Of a DNA stretch of 64,000 nucleotides, positions 1 to 11,200 are shown in pieces; within the stretch, counting starts at the first letter, position 1, and every line of letters begins with the position of its first letter. Origin of the DNA: Caloranaerobacter sp. TR13 (lineage in GTDB: Bacteria; Bacillota; Clostridia; Tissierellales; Thermohalobacteraceae); assembly GCF_001316435.1 (NCBI RefSeq), contig NZ_JXLL01000001.1, positions 1 through 64,000 on the forward strand, read 5' to 3'. Made by a program: the position numbers and the translations under genes. Below the pieces are notes generated by a model. That model was given only the letters and a program-made list of their open reading frames with translations. It was not told the origin of the DNA and did not search any database.

Positions 1-36
1 ATTACAAAGCTTTAGCAAAGAAAACTTTATCAAAAA
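1..36 (-). repeat. Possible remnant of the intergenic palindromic element (arm only)
   Basis: The first bases of the window closely match, with a few mismatches, the reverse complement of the right arm of the element copy at 23527-23780 (shared stretch AAAGCTTTAGCAAAGAAAAC). Past about base 36 the match fades and no inner hairpins follow, so this is an arm fragment or the inner edge of a copy cut by the window boundary. In this orientation it would again lie downstream of a gene in sense, here the minus-strand gene ending at 70. Confidence 0.45.
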
Positions 37-69
37 ACTTACCTCACCAAAAAAGATGTGACCTTGGTT

Positions 70-945
70 TTATTTATATCTAATATTAAGATTACCAGCT
101 CCTATATTAATAGTTATATAAACTTTTTTATCAGTATTATCGTAATTAGGAGACATATAATAACTATCTTTACGTATCCAATTAAGCTTCTTTAGATTAC
201 TGTGTTTTACACCACCATCGAATTTAATTTTAACTCCTAAATTTTTTGGAATAGTTATATCAATATTACCAGCTCCCATATCAATATCTATTTTTGAGTT
301 TTTTAATTTTTGACCTAATAAAATATCAATACTTCCAGCACCGGCCTCAATATCTAAGTTTTGAAAAATGATACTTTGCAAATCAAAAGTGCCATCTACA
401 GCTCCCATATCAAAATTTATATCCCAAATCATATCTTCATCAATATTAAATTTGTATTCATATCCTCTATTAGTTGCTGCTTTTTTATTTTTTTTGTGTT
501 TGAATTCAATTTGTGCAGTTTTTGAATGGTTGTTAATATTAGATTCATAATAAATATTTGGATCGGTTATATAAGCATTAAGAAGTTCATTTTCTGTAGA
601 TTTTAAACTAAAGTTACCTGCTAATAATTTAAGATCTAAAATACCATTAGTTATAGTATTTCTTTTTTCTAAAACAATGTTTGGATTTTCTAGTTTATAT
701 GAGTCTGAGTTTTCCAAATAAAGTCCATAAAATATAGCAAAGATTATGAATAATATCCAAGTAATGATAATAATACTTTTGCTTTTTCTAAATATTAAAT
801 TTAATCCTAAAATAATTAAAATTATTGGCCATAAATCAAATAAAACTGCCCAAACAGAAAAAGTTAAAATACCAAGGTTACTTAAGAGCCAAAAGATGCC
901 TAAGAATATTAATATAAAACCTGCTGTAAAATTTTTATTTTTCAA
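70..945 (-). CDS. LiaF-like membrane protein with C-terminal adhesin-like beta domain
   Basis: A 291-residue protein that probably senses or modulates cell-envelope stress. The first ~65 residues hold three hydrophobic segments of the LiaI/LiaF-type (DUF5668) pattern. From about residue 90 the chain is soluble and rich in repeated G-A-G-x-I/L-x-I motifs (for example DIEAGAGSIDILLG and DIDMGAGNIDITIP), typical of the beta-helical DUF4097/LiaF C-terminal region. The start is a TTG one base after the stop of the upstream PspC gene; its Shine-Dalgarno (GTGGGGGA) lies inside the end of that gene, so the two are translationally coupled. In Bacillus LiaF inhibits the LiaS kinase; no liaS/liaR lies beside this pair, so the partner is unknown. 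Family assignment is fairly sure, function is inferred. Confidence 0.75.
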   Translation of the reverse strand: MKNKNFTAGFILIFLGIFWLLSNLGILTFSVWAVLFDLWPIILIILGLNLIFRKSKSIIIITWILFIIFAIFYGLYLENSDSYKLENPNIVLEKRNTITNGILDLKLLAGNFSLKSTENELLNAYITDPNIYYESNINNHSKTAQIEFKHKKNKKAATNRGYEYKFNIDEDMIWDINFDMGAVDGTFDLQSIIFQNLDIEAGAGSIDILLGQKLKNSKIDIDMGAGNIDITIPKNLGVKIKFDGGVKHSNLKKLNWIRKDSYYMSPNYDNTDKKVYITINIGAGNLNIRYK

Positions 946-946
946 A

Positions 947-1342
947 TCAATCCCCCACTTTCTGACTATATATTATATATATACCTGCAATTATAAGTAA
1001 AATAGGCCATAATTTTTCGAAGTCAATCCAATATAATGTTTTTTTTAATAGAAATATAGCTCCAAGTAGAATTAAGATTGAACCTGCAAGTATTTTATTT
1101 TTTTCATTATTATTTTTGTTATTATCCTTATCTTGTAAATTATATTCGTGTGAAAATATAGGTGATTCAGGAATTACTATAGCACATATTATATATGCGA
1201 AAAAGCCTATTCCCATAGTAAATCCTAGTATAAGCCAAAATAATCTAACTAAAGTAGAGTCAATGTTAAAATACTCAGCTATACCTCCACAAACACCTGC
1301 AATCATTTTGTCACTAGTTGAACGATATAATTTTTGTTGCAT
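947..1342 (-). CDS. PspC-domain protein
   Basis: A 131-residue small membrane protein. Residues 1-60 form a classical PspC domain (LYRSTSDKMIAGVCGGIAEY, then a hydrophobic segment). A charged, Asn/Lys-rich linker follows, then a second pair of hydrophobic segments of the DUF5668/LiaI-LiaF type. PspC proteins act in phage-shock or envelope-stress circuits; here the gene is cotranscribed with the LiaF-like gene that starts one base after its stop. The ATG has an AAGGGAG ribosome site 8-9 bases upstream. Likely role: membrane-stress sensing together with its neighbour (inference). Confidence 0.85.
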   Translation of the reverse strand: MQQKLYRSTSDKMIAGVCGGIAEYFNIDSTLVRLFWLILGFTMGIGFFAYIICAIVIPESPIFSHEYNLQDKDNNKNNNEKNKILAGSILILLGAIFLLKKTLYWIDFEKLWPILLIIAGIYIIYSQKVGD

Positions 1343-1519
1343 TTTTAAAACTCCCTTCTTTTATATTTTCTATTATATTTATTAAATTTTTTTGAAAGAA
1401 TTCCTCTAAAAAACACTATATTTTCAAAACTTTTGGCAATAAATTGTTAAATACGTGTACCAGTTTATATTTTCATAAAATATATTATTAGTAGCAGTAG
1501 GCATAAAGGAGGTGTGAAT

Positions 1520-1963
1520 ATGCCATACTCTACACGTGAGTTGTTTGCTAGGATAATCAAATGTGAAGCAGGAGGAGAAGGTGAATTAGGAATGAAGGCA
1601 GTTGCAACAGTAGTAATGAACAGGGTACACGTAGCTTATGGAGAATATCAAAGAGTATGTCAGGGAGATTTAAGAAAAGTTATTTATCAGAAAGGACAAT
1701 TTGATTGTGTTAGAGGCACAATAGCTGGTAGAGCAAATCCACAGACAATCTGGGCTAGTCCACCAGAAAAGATACATTATGATATTGCTGATTGGGCTTT
1801 ATCAGGCAATAAAGTTTATAATATAGGAGATTGTCTATGGTATATGAACCCATTTAGACCAACATGTCCAAGTACTTTTCCTTGGAATGGAACAGGAAGT
1901 TTGAGAACTAGAATAAGAAAACATTGTTTTTATTCACCAACTGAGTTGTATAAAGACACTTAA
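1520..1963 (+). CDS. cwlJ: Spore cortex-lytic / cell-wall hydrolase, CwlJ/SleB catalytic domain
   Basis: A 147-residue single-domain hydrolase of the SleB/CwlJ (Hydrolase_2) family, which cleaves muramic-lactam-containing spore cortex during germination. Visible family features are the N-terminal R-I-I-x-C-E-A-x-G-E motif with the presumed catalytic Glu, the V-V-M-N-R-V segment and a C-terminal FPWNG motif. There is no signal peptide and no peptidoglycan-binding domain, which fits CwlJ (made in the mother cell) better than SleB. The ATG at 1520 has AAAGGAGG seven bases upstream; a GTG six bases earlier overlaps that site and is unlikely. It lies 55 bp before a GerQ-like gene; the cwlJ-gerQ pairing is known from the Bacillus cereus group and supports the call. 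Confidence 0.85.
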   Translation: MPYSTRELFARIIKCEAGGEGELGMKAVATVVMNRVHVAYGEYQRVCQGDLRKVIYQKGQFDCVRGTIAGRANPQTIWASPPEKIHYDIADWALSGNKVYNIGDCLWYMNPFRPTCPSTFPWNGTGSLRTRIRKHCFYSPTELYKDT

Positions 1964-2018
1964 TTCATGTTATTTAGTTTGATGTAAATTTGATTTTTAC
2001 ATTATAAGGAGGGATTAT

Positions 2019-2414
2019 ATGAGAAGAAAGATAAATCAAGTTCCAAAAGATATGAAGAAACCTAGTACTCCAATGCAACCAATGATGCCAATGATACCAC
2101 AAATGCCAATGATGCCAATGCCTTGTCCTGGTTATCCAGTAGGTATGCCACCTCAAACAGAGAATCCAGTAGATTTTGAAATAGAACCTGGACCACCAGT
2201 AATGATTGATAAAAATTATTTACAAGGGTATTTAAAAACATTAATAGGAAAATTTATTAGAGTAGATTTTATTGTTGGAACTAATATGTTTGTAGATAAA
2301 GAGGGAACCTTGGAAGAAGTGGGAATTGATCATATAGTTTTAAGACAGGCAGAAACAAATGATTTAATGGTTTGTGATTTGTATTCTATTAAGTTTGTTA
2401 AGGTTTTTGAATAA
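2019..2414 (+). CDS. gerQ: GerQ-like spore coat protein
   Basis: A 131-residue protein with a basic N-terminus, a low-complexity Met/Pro segment (residues ~15-50, repeats such as PMMPMIPQMPMMP) and a conserved C-terminal domain of about 75 residues beginning near IDKNYLQGYL. That layout, and the pattern G-K-x-I-R-V-D...H-I-V-L-R, match GerQ (YwdL), the coat protein needed for CwlJ localisation in Bacillus spores. It follows the CwlJ-like gene, with a good Shine-Dalgarno (AAGGAGGG). The operon would be expected under mother-cell sigma factors; I see no convincing sigma-E/K promoter, only a CATAAAATA sequence at 1474-1482. Confidence 0.75.
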   Translation: MRRKINQVPKDMKKPSTPMQPMMPMIPQMPMMPMPCPGYPVGMPPQTENPVDFEIEPGPPVMIDKNYLQGYLKTLIGKFIRVDFIVGTNMFVDKEGTLEEVGIDHIVLRQAETNDLMVCDLYSIKFVKVFE

Positions 2415-2415
2415 A

Positions 2416-2650
2416 ATATTTATGAAAATAACGTTCATGTGAAAGAATTTAGAAAAAACTATAGGCTTAAATTTTTAGAAAATCCTAATGCACCTAATCA
2501 AGACATCCTGTCTTGTAGGATGCTGGCTTAGCGTCCTGCTAAGCCTACGGATTTTCTCAAAATTTTTCACCTAGTTTTTTTAACTAAATTCTTTCAAGCA
2601 TTCGTTTTTATTTTCATAGAAATTCAAAAAAATAAGTTTGTCTACAGTCT
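2416..2650 (+). repeat. Intergenic palindromic twin-hairpin element, copy 1
   Basis: This element fills most of the 330-bp gap between gerQ and the next operon. Long imperfect outer arms (about 2420-2486 and 2546-2620) are complementary and enclose two small hairpins: CAAGAC / GTCTTG with loop ATCCT (2499-2515) and GGCTTAGC / GCTAAGCC with loop GTCCT (2525-2545). The right end carries the family terminus AGTTTGTCTACAGTC. The left end lacks the TTGACAAAG terminus of copies 2 and 3, so it may be slightly truncated. No coding potential is seen. Confidence 0.85.
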
Positions 2651-2652
2651 GA

Positions 2653-2684
2653 GCTACTAAGAGTAAGTTCTTAGTAGCTTTCTT
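2653..2684 (+). terminator. Rho-independent terminator after copy 1
   Basis: Nine-bp stem GCTACTAAG / CTTAGTAGC with an 8-base loop followed by TTTCTTA. It lies directly after the repeat copy and is the likely end of the cwlJ-gerQ transcript, so the repeat would be part of that transcript's 3' UTR. Confidence 0.7.
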
Positions 2685-2744
2685 ATGTATAAAATAATTG
2701 AACCTCCATAAAATAACATTGTGTAACTAATGGCTTTATAAGGG

Positions 2745-5222
2745 GTGATTATTATTAAAGCTGTAATTATGGCAGGTGGGAAAGGAACAAGGCTTAGACC
2801 ACTAACTTGTGATTTACCAAAGCCTATGGTGCCTATACTTAATAAACCTGTTATGGAATATAGTATAGAATTGTTGAGAAAATATGAAATTACTGATATA
2901 GCTGTTACTTTAGCTTATTTACCAGATGTAATAATAAACTATTTTGAAGACGGTTCTAAATGGGGCGTTAATATTAAATATTTTATTGAAGAAATCCCTT
3001 TAGGTACAGGTGGCAGTGTGAAAAATGCAGAAGAATTCTTAAATGATACTTTTATCGTAATAAGTGGTGATGCTTTAACAGATATAAATCTTAAACGAGC
3101 TATAGAATTTCACAAAACTAAGAATTCTTTAGCAACGATTGTATTAAAAAAAGAACCAGTACCTCTTGAATATGGAGTAATTATAACAAATGAGGAAGGC
3201 AGAATAGAAAGCTTTCTTGAAAAACCTAGTTGGGGTGAGGTGTTTAGCGATACAATTAATACAGGAATTTACATATTAGAACCTCAAGCATTATCTTATT
3301 ATAAAAAAGGAGATAATTTTGATTTTAGCAAGGATTTATTTCCCAAATTATTAAAAAACAAAGAAAATATCTATGGTTATATCGCAGATGGATATTGGTG
3401 CGATATAGGTGATTTAAAATCTTATGTACAGACTCATTTTGATATTCTTAGTAAAAAAGTTGACATACAATTAAAATGCAAAGAAGAAAATGATGGAGTA
3501 TGGATAGAAGAAGGAGTAACACTAGGAGATAAAGTTAGTATTATACCACCTGTTTATATCGGTAAAAATACAGTTATAAAAGAAAAAGTTAAGCTAGAAC
3601 CATATACGGTTATAGGTGATTATTGCAAGATAGAAAGCAGTTGTTCTATAAAGAAAAGTGTACTTTGGTCAAATGTTATAGTAGGTAATAATTCAGAATT
3701 AAGAGGGACAGTTATTTGCAACAATACAAAACTTGAAAAAAATATATCAACTTTTGAAGGCTCAGTAGTGGGAAAGGGCTGTAATATATTATCTGGTAGT
3801 ATTATAAAGCCTAACTGTAAGATTTGGCCTGATAAAAAAATTGAAGAGAATACTATAATAAATGAAAATTTAGTTTGGGGTACAAAGTATTCAAAGAATA
3901 TTTTTGGTTATAGAGATATAAAAGGAGTTGTAAATATTGATATTACTCCTGAATTTGCTTCACGTCTAGCTTCAGCATTTGCTTCTACTAAGGAACAAAA
4001 TGGGATATATGTAGTTGCTAGTGATAATTCAGATGCTTCTATTTTAATTAGAAAGTCTTTAATATCAGGCATATTATCAACAGGAGCAGGTGTAATTGAG
4101 ATAGATAATTCAGTTATACCAATGAGTAGATTTGCTATTAGATATTTCAAAGCTGATGGAGGATTACATGTTAGATCAGATAATATAGAGCCAGATATGA
4201 TTCGTATTGAGTTATTAGATGGAAATGGTTCTAACTTAAATAGAGCTATGGAAAGAAAAGTTGAAAATCTATTTAACAGAGGAGATTTTCAAAGATGCAA
4301 ATTTAAGGCTATAAAAAAAGTCATGCATATAGATAATTTTTATTATTACTATATAAAAAAAGGTCAAGATATTCTCAAAAGCATAAATGAAATAAAAAGA
4401 GAAAATTTTAGAATTTTGATAAGCTCTAGATCTGAAGATATTATGAAATTAGCAAAAGATTATCTGGCTGATTTAGGCTGTAAAGTCAAGTTAGATTATT
4501 CAATTGTAGATTTTGATTCAACTGATGATTATTTGAATTATATGTCTGAGAAGGTTAGAAATGGCGTATATAAAATGGGCATAATCTATAGCGAGAATGC
4601 GGAGAATACCATTTTAATAGATGAATTAGGTAGAATAATAGATAAAGCGAGATATGTAGTTTTAGTTTCTTTAGTCATACTAAAAAGTGGTATAGTAAAG
4701 AATTTAGTAGTTCCATATAATGCACCTAAAGTTATAGACAAGATTGCTAACAAGTATTATACTAACGTGATCAGAAGCAAAAATAATCCTTCTGATATTA
4801 TAAACAGTATTTTAAAAATTGAAGATGATGAAGAATCAATTATGCTTCAATATACTTTAAATTTTGATGGTATATGGGGAACAGGTAAGATAATAGATTA
4901 TTTAGTTAGTTCAAACAAAACATTAGCAAATCTTTACGATGAAATACCAGATATACATTATATAAAAAGTGAGGTTATATGTGATTGGCAAGACAAAGGT
5001 AGAGTGATTAGACAAATTATTGAGGAAAATAAAGATCCAGGTATAGAGATGTTTGAAGGGGTTAGATTTAATTCAGAAAATGGCTGGGCATTAATATTGC
5101 CAGATAGTGAAAGACCTGTATTTAATATTTATGCAGAAGGATTAACAGAGGAGTATGCTAAAGAAATATCTACTTTCTATATCGATAAAGTAAAGAAAAT
5201 ATTACAAAATCAAGGGCATTAA
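2745..5222 (+). CDS. Sugar-1-phosphate nucleotidyltransferase fused to degenerate phosphomannomutase-like domain
   Basis: An 825-residue three-part protein. Residues ~4-235 are a nucleotidyltransferase with the signature [15 protein letters not shown] and catalytic-type GDAL(T)D, as in mannose-1-phosphate guanylyltransferase or glucose-1-phosphate uridylyltransferase. Residues ~250-385 are a left-handed beta-helix of hexapeptide repeats. Residues ~385-825 have the phosphohexomutase fold, but I find neither the phosphoserine T-x-S-H-N-P motif nor the metal loop D-G-D-x-D-R; the metal-loop position near residue 615 reads SENAEN before TILIDELGR. The mutase half is therefore probably inactive or regulatory. 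The gene ends 39 bp before the glucan synthase gene, so it may supply or control its nucleotide sugar (inference). Start: GTG at 2745 overlaps the Shine-Dalgarno; an ATT codon at 2754 would give the family-typical (M)KAVIMAGG. Confidence 0.85.
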   Translation: MIIIKAVIMAGGKGTRLRPLTCDLPKPMVPILNKPVMEYSIELLRKYEITDIAVTLAYLPDVIINYFEDGSKWGVNIKYFIEEIPLGTGGSVKNAEEFLNDTFIVISGDALTDINLKRAIEFHKTKNSLATIVLKKEPVPLEYGVIITNEEGRIESFLEKPSWGEVFSDTINTGIYILEPQALSYYKKGDNFDFSKDLFPKLLKNKENIYGYIADGYWCDIGDLKSYVQTHFDILSKKVDIQLKCKEENDGVWIEEGVTLGDKVSIIPPVYIGKNTVIKEKVKLEPYTVIGDYCKIESSCSIKKSVLWSNVIVGNNSELRGTVICNNTKLEKNISTFEGSVVGKGCNILSGSIIKPNCKIWPDKKIEENTIINENLVWGTKYSKNIFGYRDIKGVVNIDITPEFASRLASAFASTKEQNGIYVVASDNSDASILIRKSLISGILSTGAGVIEIDNSVIPMSRFAIRYFKADGGLHVRSDNIEPDMIRIELLDGNGSNLNRAMERKVENLFNRGDFQRCKFKAIKKVMHIDNFYYYYIKKGQDILKSINEIKRENFRILISSRSEDIMKLAKDYLADLGCKVKLDYSIVDFDSTDDYLNYMSEKVRNGVYKMGIIYSENAENTILIDELGRIIDKARYVVLVSLVILKSGIVKNLVVPYNAPKVIDKIANKYYTNVIRSKNNPSDIINSILKIEDDEESIMLQYTLNFDGIWGTGKIIDYLVSSNKTLANLYDEIPDIHYIKSEVICDWQDKGRVIRQIIEENKDPGIEMFEGVRFNSENGWALILPDSERPVFNIYAEGLTEEYAKEISTFYIDKVKKILQNQGH

Positions 5223-5261
5223 GCCTTTGATTTTGTTCGTAACAAAGGAGGAATCGGGCCT

Positions 5262-8200
5262 ATGAGTGTGGCTTTTACTTTGTTAGCTGTAGTCATTTTT
5301 ATAATAATATTTGCTGAAAAGAAGCAAAGATTAGTAAAAAAGGTTAGCGTAAAAGATATATTGTTAAGTCCAGAAGAGTTAGAAGGACATATTATAGAGG
5401 TGGCAAAAATGCATAATGTTTCTTCTAGGAAAAAAGCAAATAAACTGCTTTTACATAGGCTTGAAGACAACTTTAGATATATATCTAAGTTATATGAAAG
5501 GTTAAATCTTGATTTTAAAAGAGGCAAAGAGGTAAGTTATGCTTCAGAATGGTTACTTGACAATTTTTATATAATTAAGCAACAGTATAAAGAGATGAAA
5601 AAAAGGCTTAGAAACGATAAATATATGGTATTAGAAGTATTAGCTGATGGATATCTGAAAGGATATCCAAGAATATATGCAGTAGCACTTGAGATTATAT
5701 CACATACAGATGGCAGATTAGATGAGAATCAATTAATAAAATATATCAATAAATATCAAACTAAAAAAATACTTTCTATAGGTGAAATATGGTCTTTATC
5801 AGTAATGATAAGACTTGCGTTAATAGAGTTTATTAGAATAATATGTGAAAAAATTGAGAAAACACATAATGATTGGGAAAAAGTTAATAATCTTATGTAT
5901 AAAAAACATGGTGATTTAGTTAGAATATTAGAAGATTATTTAGATGGTATAAATGAATTGTCGCCTTCGTTTTTTGAATATTTTATAAGAAAAGTAAAAA
6001 GAACTAAAAAAGATGAGGGTGAAATACGAGAGTTTTTAAATAAAATACTATTAGATATTAATAAGAATTTAGATGTTATTATTAAAGATGAACATACTGA
6101 ACAATCAGCTAGAAGAATATCTATGGGTAATGCAATTTTAAGTTTAAAGCTGATATCAACTATAGACTGGAATGAAATTTTTGAATCAATTTCTGTAGTA
6201 GAAAATGTACTTAAGAAAGACCCTAGTGGTATATATCCTAAAATGGATTATGAATCAAGGGATTTCTATAGGCGAGAGATACAGTATATTTCTAGATTAT
6301 GTAACATATCAGAATTAATTGTAGCAAGAAGGACTCTTGAGTTATCTGAAGTTGCTGATATAGATGATGAAAAGAGGAGGCATATTGGCTATTATATTAT
6401 AGACAAGGGCAGGGATGATTTATTTAAAACACTAGGGGAAAAAGGTACAAATGGATTCAAATCAAAATCCATTTTTGTTTATATTACACCTATTTTATTA
6501 TTAACGCTTCTAATTACTGTAATGTTAGTATTTTATCATTATAATACATCAGAGAGAAAAAGTACTATTTTAAGTGTATTAGCTGGTATAGTTATATCTA
6601 TACCAGTAAGTAATATTATTGTAATGTGTATGAATTGGTTAATTACACATACTATAAAACCTACTTTCTTACCTAAAATAGATATTAAAAGAAATATTCC
6701 TGAAGAGTTGAGCACTTTAGTAATAATACCAACATTAGTATCAAATAAGGAAATGATAACAGAGTTAACTAGTAAATTAGAGGTTTTTTATTTAGCTAAC
6801 AGATTAAATAACATATACTTTGCTATAGTTGCAGACTTTAAAGATTCTGATTTTGAAAAAGAAATTTATGATGATGAAATATTAGAGAAGGCTAAATATG
6901 AAATTGACAAGCTTAATAAAAAGTATGCTGCAGAAAAAGACATATTTTACTACTTGCATAGAAAGAGACAATTTAATGAAAAACAGAACAGATGGATGGG
7001 GTGGGAAAGAAAGAGAGGAGCTTTAGTAGAATTGAACAAGCTCTTAAAAGGAGCTGATGACACTTCATTTTTCTATACAGTTGGAAACATAGAAAATTTG
7101 ATAGGTAAAATAAAATATGTAATTACGATAGATTCTGATACAAAACTACCTTTAGAAACAGCAAAAAAACTGATAGGAACTATATCCCATCCTCTTAATA
7201 GAGCTGTTTTTGATGAAAAAAGTGGTATTGTTAAACAAGGTTATGGAATAATACAGCCAAGAATTAATGTCGATATAGAAAGCTCAAACAGCTCGTCTTT
7301 TGCCAATATTTTTTCTGGTCAAGTAGGATTAGAACCATATATTACTGCTTTTTCTGATGTCTATCAAGATTTGTTTAATGAAGGAATATTTACAGGTAAA
7401 GGAATATATGAAGTAGAGATTTTTAATAAAGCTTTAAGAGATGCCATACCAGATAATACTGTATTAAGTCATGACCTTCTTGAAGGAAGTTATTTAAGAA
7501 CAGGATTAGCTACAGATATCGAACTTATAGATGGTTACCCAATCAAATATAGCTCATATATAATGAGACTTCACAGATGGGTAAGAGGTGATTGGCAGCT
7601 TATAAGTTGGCTATTGCCTAAAATTAGAGATAGAAAAGGTAATATTATACATAATCCTATTTCTACATTATCTAAATGGAAGATACTAGATAATTTAAGA
7701 AGAAGTCTTGTTCCTATATTTACACTAATTTTAATTATCATTTCAATTGCTTTTTTCCCAGGAAATAAGTTGATTTGGCTAGGGTTAGCGGGACTATCTC
7801 TTACTGTTCAATTATTTTTAGGACTATTAGATTATTTGTTAAACGGTTATTTAGAGTTTGGGAAAAAGTTCAATCAAGGTTTAACTAGCGATATTAAAAG
7901 AAATTTTTATCAAACATTTTATAGATTTGTATTTTTACCATATGAGGCATATGTGATGTTAGATGCTATTGTGAGAACTTTATGGAGAATGGTTATAACT
8001 AAAAGGAATTTACTAGAATGGACAACAGCAACTGATGTTGAAAAAAGGCTTGCTAATGATTTTTTCAGTTATATAAAAAGAATGTATAAGGCAGTTTTAA
8101 TTACAATATTGTTTCTTGTATTAACAATATTTGTAAGACCTGAAAATACAATAATATCAGCAGTAATAACTATAAGTTGGGTGCTATCACCTTATTTAGC

Positions 8201-11200
8201 TTATAAATTAAGTACTATAGAAAGTAACTCAATTGATGATATAAATGAAGTAGATGAGAAAAAATTAAGAAGGATTGCAAGAAAAACATGGGCTTATTAT
8301 GATGACTTTGCAGATGTAGAAAACAATTACTTACCTCCAGACAATTATCAAGAATATCCACCAAACGGATTGGCATATAGGACATCTCCAACTAATATAG
8401 GATTTTTATTGCTCTCAATACTTACTGCAAGAGATTTAGGTTATATTTCTACTATAGAAATGCTAAATAGAATAGATAAAACATTAACAACTGTAGAAAA
8501 ATTAGAAACTTGGAATGGTCACTTATATAATTGGTATAATACTAGAACTTTAGAGCCTTTAAGACCATATTTTGTATCTACAGTTGATAGTGGGAATTTT
8601 ATTGCTTATTTAATAACTGTTAAGCAGGGATTATTATATTATTTAAATAAACCGTTAATCGATATTAATTATGTTAAAGGATTATTAGATACAGTTTATA
8701 TATACGAACAGAGAGATAATATTTTGATTCCAATACTTCTAGAATTGAAAGATGAAGAGAACTTAACTTATAGTAAATGGAATGATATATTAGAGCAATT
8801 ATTGTCTTTAAGAGAGGAAGAAAATTTAAGTTTAAGATTAATTAATATGCTTAAATACTTTAATGAAGAAAGTAGGAGTTTGTATGTAGATAGAAAGCAT
8901 ATAGAAAGCTTATTTAAACAGTTTTTAGATAACAATAAAGAAATATCGAGTAGTTTTCAAAGATTAAAAGAACTTGAAAAATATTCTATGTTACAATTAG
9001 AAGATATTTATAGGAATTTGATAAAAGAAATAAATATATTTATTGATAGCAGTTTTTTAGATGAAAATAGAGAAACTTTATTTGATATAAAAGAAGAATT
9101 AAGTAGAACTTATGAAAATGTGCTTATTTTAATAGATAAAGCTAAGTCATTAGTAAATAGAATAGAAAAAATAATTGATAATACTAAATTTAAGCCTCTA
9201 TATGATTATAGAAGAAATCTTTTTGCAATAGGATATAATGTTTCAGAAAAACATCTTACTACTACATTTTATGATCTGCTTGCATCAGAAGCAAGAACTA
9301 CAAGTTACATTGCAATAGTTAAAGGAGAGATACCTAGAAAACATTGGGTTAAGTTAAGTAGGTCTTTAACAGTAGTAGATGGATTTAGAAGTCTCATTTC
9401 ATGGACTGGCACAATGTTTGAGTATTTCATGCCTGCTTTAATTATGAAAACCTACAAAAATACATTATTACATGAAACTTATCATACAGCTTTAAAAGCA
9501 CAGATGAAATATGGCTTATTAAGAGGTATACCATGGGGGATTTCTGAGTCAGGATACTATACTTTTGATATGCATTTTAATTACCAATATAGAGCTTTTG
9601 GTGTACCATGTTTAGGGTTTAAGAGAGGACTTGTTGAAGATATAGTGGTATCACCATATTCAACTTTTTTAGCTTTAATTTTTAACAAAAAAGAAACTCT
9701 TAAGAATATGGATATGCTTATTGAAGAAGGATTAGAGGGTGAATATGGATTTTATGAAGCCGTTGATTATACTGAAAAAAGAATACCTTTTGGAATTGAG
9801 AAAGGTATTGTAAAAAGTTATATGGCCCATCATCAAGGGATGATATTAACTTCAATTAATAATCTCTTAAATAATAATATTATTATTTCATATTTTCATT
9901 CTGAACCGATGATAAAGGCAGGAGAAATACTTCTGCAGGAAAAAGTTCCTCAATATGCGATTATTACAAATGAAAATGAAGAAGAAATTGAATCTAAAAG
10001 AAGGGTAAGAACTAAGAACAGGATTTTTATAAGACAATTTGAAATGCCTGAGAGAACTTTGCCGAAATGTCATTTGATTTCTAATGGTAGATACACAATT
10101 TTAATTACAAATACAGGTTGTGGTTATAGCAAATATGAGAATATACAGATAACAAGATGGAGAGAGGATTTACTTACAGGCGATTATGGATTTTTTATAC
10201 TTATTAAATCTCTGAAGGACAATAAAGTTTGGTCTACAACGTATAGACCATTTTATAAAGAACCTGATGAATATAAGGTGGAATTTGAGTATAATAAAGC
10301 TAAGTTTTTTAGAAAAGATGATGATATTGAGACACGAACAGAAATTATAACTTCATCTGATGATAATGTAGAAATCAGAACAGTTACAATAACCAATCAT
10401 AATACAAAAGAAGTCACACTTGAAGTTACTAGCTATTTAGAATCAATCATTTCGCAGCATATGGCAGATATTGCTCATCCAGCTTTTAATAACTTGTTCA
10501 TAAGGACAGAGATTATACCTCAGTATGATAGTATTATAGCTTCTAGAAGACCAAGAGAACATGGTAATAAGTCTATTTGGGCATTTCATTCAGTTTTAGT
10601 TGATGGTGAAAGTATTGGTGGCCTGCAATATGAAACTAATAGAACAAGTTTTATTGGTAGGTGTAGAAGTTTAAAAAATGCGAGATCTTTAGACCAGCCT
10701 TTAAGTAATACAACAGGCATAGTATTAGACCCAATAATGAGCTTAAGAAGATTAGTTAAAATCAAAAGTGGAGAAAGTATTAAAATATCATTTATTGTTG
10801 GTGTTGGAAATAGCAGAAAGGAAGTTGTTGAGCTTGTAAGAAAGTATCATGATATCTATTCAATATCACGAGCATTCCAGCTTAGTGATTTAAGAAGTCA
10901 GGTAGAGACTAGTTATTTAGGTTTAGAAAACGAAGAATTTGATACTTATGAAGAATTATTATCTCATATTGTTTATTTAAGTCCTTTAAGAAGAGATGAT
11001 GAGGAGAAAATATCTAAAAATAGAAAAGGTCAGTCAGGATTATGGTCTTATGGTATTTCTGGGGATATTCCTATTTTACTTGTTACGATAAATGATGAAC
11101 AGCAAATAGATGTTTTAAGAGAAGCTTTAAAAATGCATGAATTCTTTAGAATAAAAGGACTAGAGGTAGATTTAGTTATCCTCAATGAATATGAAAGTAG

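Noticed and set aside
1470-1485. Sigma-E/K promoter for cwlJ-gerQ
   Set aside because: The CATAAAATA match lacks a convincing -35 partner at the right distance.
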